Below are positions 1-5,655 of a stretch of 12,331 nt of DNA, in pieces. Position 1 is the stretch's first letter; each line of letters opens with the position of its first letter. The notes beneath the pieces are model-generated. The model was not told where the DNA came from. It saw only the letters and a list, made by a program, of their open reading frames with translations, and ran no database searches. The position numbers were made by a program, and so were the translations under genes. Origin of the DNA: Candidatus Caenarcanales bacterium (lineage in GTDB: Bacteria; Cyanobacteriota; Vampirovibrionia; LMEP-6097). The stretch covers positions 1 through 12,331 of the forward strand of contig JAKVAO010000075.1 of assembly GCA_022447685.1 (NCBI GenBank), read 5' to 3'.

Positions 1-74
1 CTGACGCAAATAAGCCAGACTCAGAAGGAAATATCTCTTTAGAGTAGTACCGGCTTTCAGCCAAGATCTCTAAC

Positions 75-95
75 CCAACAACTTATAGTTGGTGG
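75..95. other. Stem-loop after the DUF4214 remnant
   Basis: CCAACAACT (75-83) and AGTTGGTGG (87-95) form a 9-bp stem with one mismatch around a TAT loop, just past the stop codon of the minus-strand remnant. Neither side has a T-run, so a Rho-independent terminator is doubtful. The remaining bases 1-74 show no gene I can support. Confidence 0.3.
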
Positions 96-255
96 TAGTT
101 AAGTTGGATCACCACTATTCATAGCATTATTCTGAAATTCATCACTTAAATAGAAAGCAGCTCTTATATCTTTTACAGAAGTCCCTGAGTCTAATTTCTC
201 TTGCCAGAAACTACCATCACCTTCGACCATCTCTCTACCAAGAATATTTTTGCAT

Positions 256-274
256 AAATTTTTCTGATACCCCA
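256..274 (+). repeat. Left inverted repeat of the IS1595-family element
   Basis: AAATTTTTCTGATACCCCA is the imperfect inverted copy of 1283-1301 (17/19). It adjoins the 3' end of the transposase gene. Confidence 0.75.
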
Positions 275-1231
275 TTAAGCAGCCTGATATTTCAGGTTAT
301 ATAGAGTAGATGGCTCACAATAATGAACAGCAGTATAGAAAAATCTTTCAGGCAGTGCTTTTAAGTCAAACCTTCTGTTAAATCTGTATTGAAATTCAGC
401 AAAATATTTGTTCAAATACTTGCTTGAAACAGAATGGTGAATACCGCCAATAAAGCTTTTTAGGTTACTGATAAGGGTATTAATAGAATTAAATTTTTGA
501 TGATTTTCTTTTTTATTTCCTTTGCTCATATTTGTCTGTTGATGCTCATAATCTTCTGACTCAGAGAAGAAATTAAATGCTTTTAAGGCATCTGAATAAA
601 TCTCAGATCCTTTAGCTAAAAACTTTTTTGCAAAATTTGCGACTCCTTCTTTAGTAAAAGATTTTAGAGTTGCAAACTTCACTTTAAGTGAGTGTCCTTT
701 CTCATCAGTACTTACAGCAGCTAAAAAAGCTTGTTTGTTTTCAGATCCTCTACCGGCCTTACCTTCATGCTTACCACCATAGTAGGCATCATCAATTTGA
801 ATCAAATTTTCAAGTTGACTTGTTTTTTCTCTAGATTCCATAACTGCCATGATTTTCAGTTTCATTAAGCGAGCTGTATCTTCTTTAACATTAAGCTTTC
901 GCATTAAATCTAAAGTTGAGATACCTTTTTTACCTTGAGTCATGAAGTAAATAGCTAAAAACCATTTTTTTAAAGGAAGCTTAGTTGCTTGAAACATAGT
1001 ACCTACAAGTAAATGATTTCTATGATTGCAATTACGAGATTTACAGCGATAAAACAGACGATTAGTCTTTGTTTTTGATCTATAATACTCAGTGCCGCCA
1101 CACTTGCTACAGCTAAAACCTTTACCCCACTTGAGTTTCTCTAAGTATCTTTCACACTTCTCTTCACTATCAAAGTTCTCAAGAAAATCTATCAAACTTA
1201 TGCCTCTTTGTTTTTGAATCTTATTTGCCAT
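275..1231 (-). CDS. IS1595-family (ISXO2-like) transposase
   Basis: This 318-residue transposase looks full length. An N-terminal zinc ribbon uses C41/C44 and C63/C68. A helical DNA-binding region follows (about 75-135, including WFLAIYFMTQGKKGIS). Then comes the ISXO2-like DDE domain: D147 in QIDDAYYGG, D214 in EIYSD, and an Asn (N251) in place of the third acid, followed by K258 in NTLISNLK. The DDN...K variant is known within IS1595. The C-terminus has the typical YFAEFQYRFNRR block (276-287). The start is the ATG at 1231, and no frameshift is seen, so the enzyme may still be active. It carries no passenger gene. Its function is cut-and-paste or copy transposition of its own element; the family assignment is firm, the subgroup is not. 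Confidence 0.92.
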   Translation of the reverse strand: MANKIQKQRGISLIDFLENFDSEEKCERYLEKLKWGKGFSCSKCGGTEYYRSKTKTNRLFYRCKSRNCNHRNHLLVGTMFQATKLPLKKWFLAIYFMTQGKKGISTLDLMRKLNVKEDTARLMKLKIMAVMESREKTSQLENLIQIDDAYYGGKHEGKAGRGSENKQAFLAAVSTDEKGHSLKVKFATLKSFTKEGVANFAKKFLAKGSEIYSDALKAFNFFSESEDYEHQQTNMSKGNKKENHQKFNSINTLISNLKSFIGGIHHSVSSKYLNKYFAEFQYRFNRRFDLKALPERFFYTAVHYCEPSTLYNLKYQAA

Positions 1232-1282
1232 ACCCTTATTTTACCTTACTTGTGTAAGGTAGGGGGATTTTTGGTTGTTTGG

Positions 1283-1301
1283 TGGGGTATTAGATAAATT
1301 T
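1283..1301 (-). repeat. Right inverted repeat of the IS1595-family element
   Basis: TGGGGTATTAGATAAATTT is the inverted partner of 256-274. Between it and the transposase start (1231) is the element's leader, which contains a small perfect dyad ACCTTAC-TTGT-GTAAGGT at 1243-1260, 12 bases upstream of the transposase start codon. The dyad could act in transposase control. Confidence 0.75.
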
Positions 1302-1554
1302 TTAATTGCATCGCTGCTTGAATTAGTTGAATTCTGAGTTTCTTTACTAGTCTCAGAGATACTTGTATTAACAGTGAATTCATTCTCTTCATTGTTTAAT
1401 GAAGTTGATAAATCATTTCTAAGATTTTCTATAAAATCAGAATAGCCATTCTTACTAGTTTGATTAGTGAGTCCATTTTCTTTATTATCACTAAGAGAAT
1501 CTTGTTTTGGCTCCTAGAAATTAAAATTTATTCCATTTAAGCCCATTATTTTCA

Positions 1555-1731
1555 CCGCCTAGCCTTAAAACTTTTCTAATTGGTAGATCGAAATGATCTG
1601 CTGATAGTAGTAATACACTTTTTGGGTTAACAAATGATTATGTCTGTAAAGATTTGATCAATGATCTTGCTGGCTGGCTTTTTAATATCGGTAAACAGCC
1701 ATTTAAATTAGGGGATCGTATCGAATACTAG
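1555..1731 (+). pseudogene. Fragment of an MscS-type mechanosensitive channel gene
   Basis: On the plus strand one frame reads a short SLKTFLIGRSK segment, a TGA at 1594-1596, then SADSSNTLFGLTNDYVCKDL followed by INDLAGWLFNIGKQPFKLGD, then RIEY and a TAG at 1729-1731. The pattern of a Gly/Ala-containing pore helix, then a short linker, then KQPFKLGDRIE is the MscS signature that joins the pore helix to the cytoplasmic beta domain. No start codon, upstream helices or beta domain can be found, so this is a gene scrap. Only about 45-55 residues remain. The assignment rests on that motif alone, and its 5' end overlaps the start of the opposing DUF4214 remnant. Confidence 0.5.
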
Positions 1732-1968
1732 TGACTTTTGAGAGTAACAAGGCTAAAGTGAAAACGATTTTGGTTTTTGGTTAATGCTTCAAAGCTTAAT
1801 CCTTTAACTAAAGTATTATTTAATAATAAAAAATAAGTTGATATATAAAATTTATTGTTATTATCTTAGTATATTGTTAGTAATTACGTTCCTCCTAGTT
1901 TATCTAAGCTAGGTTTAAATCCTGCAGCAGAGATTAGATATGATAAGCAAAATAAAAATACTGATCCT
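1732..1968. other. AT-rich stretch with no intact gene
   Basis: The bases after the MscS scrap hold many stops in all frames. From 1870 the plus-strand frame leading into the next ORF is open without an ATG, reading VPPSLSKLGLNPAAEIRYDK, which looks coding. I see no convincing promoter, RNA gene or repeat. Confidence 0.4.
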
Positions 1969-2652
1969 TTGGGTATAAATGGTGCTTCTTCTGGTATAAA
2001 TGGTACTCCTGCTCAAAACTTAATGGCTATGCAAGACCCTAGTTTAACTAAACAACTGAAAGCTGAAAAAGATTTTAGAGAAACTCAGCTTGATCCAAGT
2101 TCTATACACTTAGATAAGAAAAAAGCTACAGTTAATTTAATGGAAGCAGCTGAGAGATTGTCTGAATCTAAGGAGATTTTAAATACTAATCCTAATCTGT
2201 TTTCAGGTACTCAGGACGTTGCAACAACGATACAGAAGGTTGAAAATAAATTAATTCTTATTAGTGACCATATTTCAGCTCAAGAGACCAAAGTTGATCC
2301 TGAATTGAAAGAACTTACTAAAACATTCCTAGCTGATTCTAATAGTTTGAATGGAGCTTTGCTTGCCATAAAGAAAGTTAAAGATCAAGAAAATGTTCCA
2401 ATTGAGATAGATGGTCAGCCTCCTCAATTGCGTCCTTCATCAGTTATGGGTATGCCTGTTATGCTTGAAATAATTTCACAAAGACTTGCTGGACTAGATA
2501 CTGGTCTTAAAAATATGGCTGAGGAAACAGGAATAATATTCCCTAAACAAGGAAATGTTTTTAATGATGGTCCTCATATTGATATCAACGATGGTGATAC
2601 TAATTCGGACTTCAATAAAAATCCAGAATTTATACTCAATGATAGTAAGTGA
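1969..2652 (+). CDS. Hypothetical protein, probably 5'-truncated
   Basis: I do not recognise this 227-residue protein. It is soluble-looking, acidic, and rich in helix-forming Lys/Glu/Leu stretches (about 25-145), with Asn/Gly/Asp-rich ends including GASSGINGTP near the N-terminus and HIDINDGDTNSDFNKNPEF near the C-terminus. No signal peptide or membrane segment is evident. The only start in frame is the TTG at 1969, with no Shine-Dalgarno before it, and the frame is open and protein-like back to the TAG at 1867-1869. An ATG at 1940 with a GCAGAGATT-like upstream sequence is in another frame and stops after 12 codons. The simplest reading is that the true 5' end was lost or frameshifted. It lies among pseudogenes and mobile DNA, so it may itself be a remnant. 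Confidence 0.5.
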   Translation: MGINGASSGINGTPAQNLMAMQDPSLTKQLKAEKDFRETQLDPSSIHLDKKKATVNLMEAAERLSESKEILNTNPNLFSGTQDVATTIQKVENKLILISDHISAQETKVDPELKELTKTFLADSNSLNGALLAIKKVKDQENVPIEIDGQPPQLRPSSVMGMPVMLEIISQRLAGLDTGLKNMAEETGIIFPKQGNVFNDGPHIDINDGDTNSDFNKNPEFILNDSK

Positions 2653-2687
2653 TACAACTTTCCAACTAGTTTAGATAAACAAAGTTC

Positions 2688-3086
2688 TTGCATCTTAACC
2701 CTTACACCTTAATTACAATTGGACTAATAGCTATAGCTTTATCTATAGTTATATATAAACTTCTAAGCAAAAAATATCTAAGCCAAGAGCAATTCAATTA
2801 TTATTGCAAACAAATAAATGCTACAAGTAAGCTTGCTCCAAGCCATTCACTGATGGAGTCTCATAAAATAATGATTTCATCCTTATCATCAATGCTAAGG
2901 AAAAAAGCAAAAGCAGCAAACTTATTAAATAAAATTAGTTCGAGGATACCATGCGATAAAGAGCTTTGGCTTTATCATAGAATGCGCAATACATCTGCTC
3001 ATGAAATGAATTTCACAGTATCAGAGACTGATGCCAAAAAGGCTCGTAAAGTTTTTAAGAATGTCTTGAAAGCTTTAACTAAATAA
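2688..3086 (+). CDS. Membrane-anchored protein with a HEPN-like R-x4-H motif
   Basis: This 132-residue protein starts at a TTG (2688), the only in-frame start after the stop at 2676. Residues 6-26 (YTLITIGLIAIALSIVIYKL) are one N-terminal membrane helix. The rest is a cytosolic helical domain with LWLYHRMRNTSAHEMNF at 93-109; R100-NTSA-H105 fits the R-x4-6-H motif of HEPN domains, placed just before a final helix (116-131) as in DUF4145/Abi-type HEPN proteins. HEPN domains are often RNases in toxin-antitoxin or phage-defence systems, but many are non-catalytic. No partner antitoxin is adjacent. It abuts the convergent TMEM14 gene: the two stop codons touch inside the palindrome AACTAATTAGTT (3085-3096). 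HEPN assignment is by motif and helix layout only. Confidence 0.5.
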   Translation: MHLNPYTLITIGLIAIALSIVIYKLLSKKYLSQEQFNYYCKQINATSKLAPSHSLMESHKIMISSLSSMLRKKAKAANLLNKISSRIPCDKELWLYHRMRNTSAHEMNFTVSETDAKKARKVFKNVLKALTK

Positions 3087-3434
3087 CTAATTAGTTTCTT
3101 CAGATGCTTTCAGTAATGAAATTATTAAAGTAAATAAACTAACAAATGCCATTAATCCTAAAATTATTGTCGGAATTAATTTCTCAGCATTGCCACCTGA
3201 AAATGCCATTAGCGCAAGCGTGAATCTCCAAGTGAAAACTCCTAAGAATACTAAAGTTAGCCCTTTGGAGATGTAATTAATTACTGTATTTTTAATGAAA
3301 AAAGATAGAGCTAGCATAATTGCACCACTTGCAAGACCACTTATTAAAGCTGATTTAGCATGAGTTAGAAAGAAGCCTATTAGCCCCATTAATATTAAGA
3401 ATGCTCCGTATGTTGTAAAAATCTTGTTGTTCAT
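3087..3434 (-). CDS. TMEM14-family small membrane protein
   Basis: This 115-residue protein has four hydrophobic segments (about 8-23, 28-47, 57-77, 88-109). The pattern of a YGAFLILMGLIGFF helix followed by a small-residue motif SALISGLASGAIM is typical of the TMEM14 (UPF0136) family, whose members are about 100-120 residues. The bacterial role is unknown; eukaryotic members are mitochondrial membrane proteins linked to haem or lipid transport. The start at 3434 has no clear Shine-Dalgarno, but TGCTAAAAT lies 11 bases upstream (3445-3453), so the message may be almost leaderless. It is divergent from the DUF1826 gene. Confidence 0.6.
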   Translation of the reverse strand: MNNKIFTTYGAFLILMGLIGFFLTHAKSALISGLASGAIMLALSFFIKNTVINYISKGLTLVFLGVFTWRFTLALMAFSGGNAEKLIPTIILGLMAFVSLFTLIISLLKASEETN

Positions 3435-3444
3435 TGTTATGGAT

Positions 3445-3453
3445 ATTTTAGCA
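3445..3453 (-). promoter_or_regulatory. Possible extended -10 for the TMEM14 gene
   Basis: On the minus strand TGCTAAAAT gives an extended -10 (TG-N-TAAAAT). It predicts a transcript start only a few bases before the ATG at 3434. The same nine bases precede the flavoprotein gene at 10047-10055. There is no good -35. Confidence 0.3.
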
Positions 3454-3500
3454 AAGCTTCATATCTATAGTGAAAATGTGTAGGTAACGTAAGAAATTTG

Positions 3501-3521
3501 TAATGTTCTCGTGTAATATTA
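3501..3521 (+). promoter_or_regulatory. Candidate Zur (zinc uptake regulator) box
   Basis: TAATGTT-CTCGTGT-AATATTA is an interrupted palindrome with one mismatch. It contains AATGTT-N7-AATATT, one base away from the gammaproteobacterial Zur core AATGTT-N7-AACATT. A possible -10 (TAATAT, 3514-3519) lies inside it, so bound repressor would block transcription. It is 20 bases upstream of a DUF1826 gene, a family known to occur in zinc-starvation regulons. Confidence 0.5.
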
Positions 3522-3540
3522 AGTAGACAGACGAAGCTTA

Positions 3541-4167
3541 ATGAGTATCTTAAGAACGACTAGCCTTGAGGAATTAAAAGATTTCTCTCAAAGATCAGAT
3601 CAGTTAACGATTCTTAAACGTAGTTCTCCTGAAGGCTCGACTGATTTTTTCCAAGAACTAATGCTAGAGCCTTTTGGACTTGCTGGTGAATTAAGCAGGG
3701 AAACTGCAGAGCAAGATATTCGTGAAATTCTAGAAGATGAATTCTCTGCTGAAATAAAAAATAACTCTTTCTATAGTTACTGGATTCTAGATATGGCAAA
3801 GCTCTGTGAAGCTTTCTGTGAGATGCAAAATAGTGAAGCTATTAGCTTTAAACTTGGATCTCAGCGTGGCTGCCGCCGTTATCATGTGGATTATGTGCCA
3901 TTACGTATGTTGGTTACATGTGCTGGGCAAGGTACAGAATTACTTCCAGATGAAGCTGCTGATCGTGATGCTTTCATGAATGGTGAAGCTAATGAGAGAA
4001 TTGTGAAGAATATTTCACTGATTAAATTCATGAAGCCTTGGGAAATAGCTGTCTTTCACGGAGGTCCAAAAGGCATACTACATCGAACACCAGATGAGGC
4101 TCTCCATGGTTCTTCTGTGATGATGAGATTGGATGATTCTACTTTTCATCACAATACCAAAACCTAA
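3541..4167 (+). CDS. DUF1826 family protein, probable zinc-starvation gene
   Basis: The 208-residue protein carries the family hallmarks: CRRYHVDYVPLRML (111-124), the GQGTELLPDEAADRDAF block (129-145), WEIAVFHGGP (167-176) and the C-terminal LHRTP (180-184) with a closing MMRLD. H115-x-D117 and H181 are spaced like the metal-binding His-x-Asp...His triad of Fe(II)/2-oxoglutarate oxygenases, which is my inference, as the biochemical role of DUF1826 is not settled. The family commonly sits beside COG0523 GTPases or zinc transporters under Zur; no such partner is here, but a good Zur-box match is directly upstream. The start is the ATG at 3541; only a weak GACGAAG precedes it. Its last 29 bases overlap the convergent DoxX-like gene. 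Confidence 0.8.
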   Translation: MSILRTTSLEELKDFSQRSDQLTILKRSSPEGSTDFFQELMLEPFGLAGELSRETAEQDIREILEDEFSAEIKNNSFYSYWILDMAKLCEAFCEMQNSEAISFKLGSQRGCRRYHVDYVPLRMLVTCAGQGTELLPDEAADRDAFMNGEANERIVKNISLIKFMKPWEIAVFHGGPKGILHRTPDEALHGSSVMMRLDDSTFHHNTKT

Positions 4168-4546
4168 ACATCCACAAAATTAGTAAGACTTGAACAAAAA
4201 TCCTAGCTATAAAGAAAACAACCGGCTTATCTGTTATTAAATCTAATTTATAAGCATCTACGTAAACTTGATAGTCAAGCAACATCTCTATATGAACTGA
4301 AAGAAAAACAGTTACTAGAAAGGTCATAGCTTGAGCTGCAAATTTCCTGAAATTATCTAATAAAAATAAAGCACCTAATATAATTTCTGCTACACCTGTA
4401 AGATAAACCAATAATACTTTCATCGGGAAAATCGCTGGTACGACTGAAGCAAGTAAATCAGTATAGAAAAAGTGTGATAAACCTGCGAACATAAAAAATA
4501 CGCCAGTATAGCTAACGTCTAAATTCCTGAGAAACTTTTCCATCAT
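4139..4546 (-). CDS. DoxX-like membrane protein
   Basis: A 135-residue inner-membrane protein with four helices. FAGLSHFFYTD, SVVPAIFPMKVLLVYLTGV then AEIILGALFLL, followed by an SVHIEMLLDY segment in helix 3, fit the DoxX-like group (AG..HF, ..P, GV.E..G, ..HI). Such proteins are annotated with redox or quinone links, but none of that is shown by sequence alone. I place the start at the ATG at 4546, since GAAAGG precedes it by 10 bases. A TTG at 4564 would add six residues (MKGILE). It is the last gene of the minus-strand array, 45 bases after DUF2071, and runs into the 3' end of the opposing DUF1826 gene. Confidence 0.65.
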   Translation of the reverse strand: MMEKFLRNLDVSYTGVFFMFAGLSHFFYTDLLASVVPAIFPMKVLLVYLTGVAEIILGALFLLDNFRKFAAQAMTFLVTVFLSVHIEMLLDYQVYVDAYKLDLITDKPVVFFIARIFVQVLLILWMFRFWYCDEK

Positions 4547-4556
4547 TTCCAATATA

Positions 4557-4592
4557 CCTTTCAAAGGCTGTAAATATTCTAGCTATGCTCTG
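4557..4592 (-). repeat. Leader repeat copy A (before the DoxX-like gene)
   Basis: On the minus strand, GCATAGCTAGAATATTTACAG then CTTTGAAAGG resembles the leader of the unknown gene at 5577 (GCACAGATTAGAGATATCGCAG then CTTTGAAAGG, where a T precedes the shared decamer). The decamer serves as the ribosome binding site in both. The whole block may be a duplicated leader. Confidence 0.35.
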
Positions 4593-4609
4593 AAACGTTG
4601 TTTCCCGTT

Positions 4610-5272
4610 CTATATTGCAGCAAAACTTTTAATTTGAACTTTCAGTTCTTTAGCGAAATGGCATAGATATGTATTTGATATAGCTTTGATTTTGTATTTT
4701 CCCAAATAATTTTCTTCTATGCTCTCTAAGTTTACTTTTTTAAGTTTCCAGGGTGGGTGTTCAAGTTTTCCTTGAAAAACTTTTCCTGATTTACTTTCTA
4801 AGTATGAATATCTCTCTGTAAGCCATTTACTTAAGTCACTTATATCTTCACTGTTATGATCAATATTGAACTTTGCATTGAATCTAACTTGGTGATCTCT
4901 GTCGTCCAGTCTTATGCATTGAATTGATTCGTTAGGCTGATAGTCTATATCAGCTTTTAGATAATTTAGTTTGAAGAATAATCTTGCAACTTCTATATGA
5001 AGACTTTTATTAGCATCTAAGCTGAAAAAGTATACAGACTTTTGTCCTTTGTATTTTACATATGTTCTTAAATTGAATTCAAGAATTGATGAAAAATAAG
5101 GGAGAAGAGGTAGATTCAAGACTTTAATATCCTTCATCTTAAATGGTACGAAGCTTATATAAGCTTTACCGTCCATTAAGTCTAGCTCTAATGGGCTAGG
5201 TATGATTTTCATTAAAGTCTGTGGATCTACCTCTTGATGAATGAAAATCAGATTTGACCATGTCTGCTGCAT
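4610..5272 (-). CDS. DUF2071 (YqjF-like) family protein
   Basis: The 220-residue soluble protein follows the DUF2071 order: W5 and IFIHQEVDP near the start, IIPSPLELDLMDGKAY (23-38) then ISFVPFKMKDI, EFNLRTYVKYKG (65-76), VYFFSLDANKSLHIEVARLF (80-99) and LNYLKADI. The family has an acetoacetate-decarboxylase-like fold; its function is unknown, although it recurs in light- or stress-responsive clusters of small conserved genes. The length is normal (about 220-240). The ATG at 5272 lies two bases after the stop of the upstream membrane protein, so it is very likely co-translated. The Shine-Dalgarno is poor. Confidence 0.82.
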   Translation of the reverse strand: MQQTWSNLIFIHQEVDPQTLMKIIPSPLELDLMDGKAYISFVPFKMKDIKVLNLPLLPYFSSILEFNLRTYVKYKGQKSVYFFSLDANKSLHIEVARLFFKLNYLKADIDYQPNESIQCIRLDDRDHQVRFNAKFNIDHNSEDISDLSKWLTERYSYLESKSGKVFQGKLEHPPWKLKKVNLESIEENYLGKYKIKAISNTYLCHFAKELKVQIKSFAAI

Positions 5273-5274
5273 AA

Positions 5275-5577
5275 CTAATCTTGTACTTGTTTTGAATCAG
5301 TTTTCACAATAGATGTCTTTTCAGGTTTAAATTCAGAGAAGTTAACGATCTTATGAAAACTTAAAATTCCCGGGCAGAACTTCGTGAAACTCAAGGTATT
5401 GTACATCAAACCTAGAAGGAGCACTGTGAATATAGATAAAGCTAGAAAGTTTTCTTTTTTCAGTAAACTAGTTTTTACTAGATTTCCTTCTAGGTCACGT
5501 GTGTCAGATTTTAGTATCGAAAAAACAAATGCGATTAGTAATGAAACTGAAACTAAGATAGTTAAAGTTGTTACCAT
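5275..5577 (-). CDS. Unknown two-helix membrane protein in the rhodopsin array
   Basis: A 100-residue protein I do not recognise. Helix 1 is MVTTLTILVSVSLLIAFVF at the N-terminus; helix 2 is FLALSIFTVLLLGLMYNTL, about 43-61. Between them is a charged loop (KSDTRDLEGNLVKTSLLKKE), and a hydrophilic tail contains one Cys in SFTKFCPG and many Lys/Ser/Thr. I chose the ATG at 5577; GAAAGGG lies 13 bases upstream. A TTG at 5598 would add seven residues. It follows blh by 78 bases and is two bases from DUF2071. Its position suggests a role tied to the rhodopsin or membrane energetics, but nothing in the sequence proves this. Confidence 0.6.
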   Translation of the reverse strand: MVTTLTILVSVSLLIAFVFSILKSDTRDLEGNLVKTSLLKKENFLALSIFTVLLLGLMYNTLSFTKFCPGILSFHKIVNFSEFKPEKTSIVKTDSKQVQD

Positions 5578-5590
5578 ATTTATATAGTAC

Positions 5591-5625
5591 CCTTTCAAAG
5601 ACTGCGATATCTCTAATCTGTGCTT
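5591..5625 (-). repeat. Leader repeat copy B (before the unknown membrane gene)
   Basis: Partner of 4557-4592. Both carry CTTTGAAAGG directly upstream of the start codon, preceded by related AT-rich sequence (GCACAG / GCATAG, then AGA.ATAT...CAG). Confidence 0.35.
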
Positions 5626-5655
5626 AAGTGAAGATTTAGGTCTTCAATTCCTTTT

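Larger units (their letters stand above)
256..1305 (-). mobile_element. IS1595-family insertion sequence
   Basis: A single transposase gene fills the element and is bracketed by inverted repeats at 256-274 and 1283-1301 that match at 17 of 19 positions and share the core TACCCCA/TGGGGTA. The transposase stop codon lies directly against the left repeat. The flanks carry an imperfect direct repeat, ATTTTTGCAT (246-255) and ATTTTTAATTGCAT (1298-1311), so the exact ends and target duplication are uncertain by several bases. Length of about 1.05 kb suits a simple IS1595-family element. It interrupts the DUF4214 gene and lies in the same orientation. Confidence 0.8.
99..1546 (-). pseudogene. DUF4214-motif protein gene, split by an IS1595 element and carrying an amber codon
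   Basis: I see two halves of one coding frame on either side of the insertion element. The 5' half starts at an ATG at 1546 behind a GGCGGTGA-like Shine-Dalgarno and reads MGLNGINFNF, then a TAG at 1514-1516, then about 70 Ser/Asn/Thr/Glu-rich residues ending near SSSDAIKN. The 3' half lies beyond the element (about 246 down to the stop at 99-101) and reads NILGREMVEGDGSFWQEKL, followed by DSGTSVKDIRAAFYLSDEFQ. This matches the DUF4214 pattern (LGRE..., a central W, SGTS, SDEFQ) found in secreted or surface repeat proteins. Joining the halves gives DAIKNILGRE in one frame, so they were probably once contiguous. The protein would be about 125 residues with a disordered N-terminus and one DUF4214 motif. 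Nonsense codon plus insertion argue that it is dead. The function of DUF4214 is not established. Confidence 0.65.

Noticed and set aside
1514..1516. TAG as a reassigned or pyrrolysine codon
   Set aside because: TAG is used as an ordinary stop elsewhere here, and the gene is already broken by an insertion element.
3614..3799. 61-codon minus-strand ORF
   Set aside because: It lies wholly inside the DUF1826 gene, has no motif and is a shadow frame.
5384..5587. 67-codon plus-strand ORF
   Set aside because: Antisense to the two-helix membrane gene, no start signal, composition of a shadow frame.
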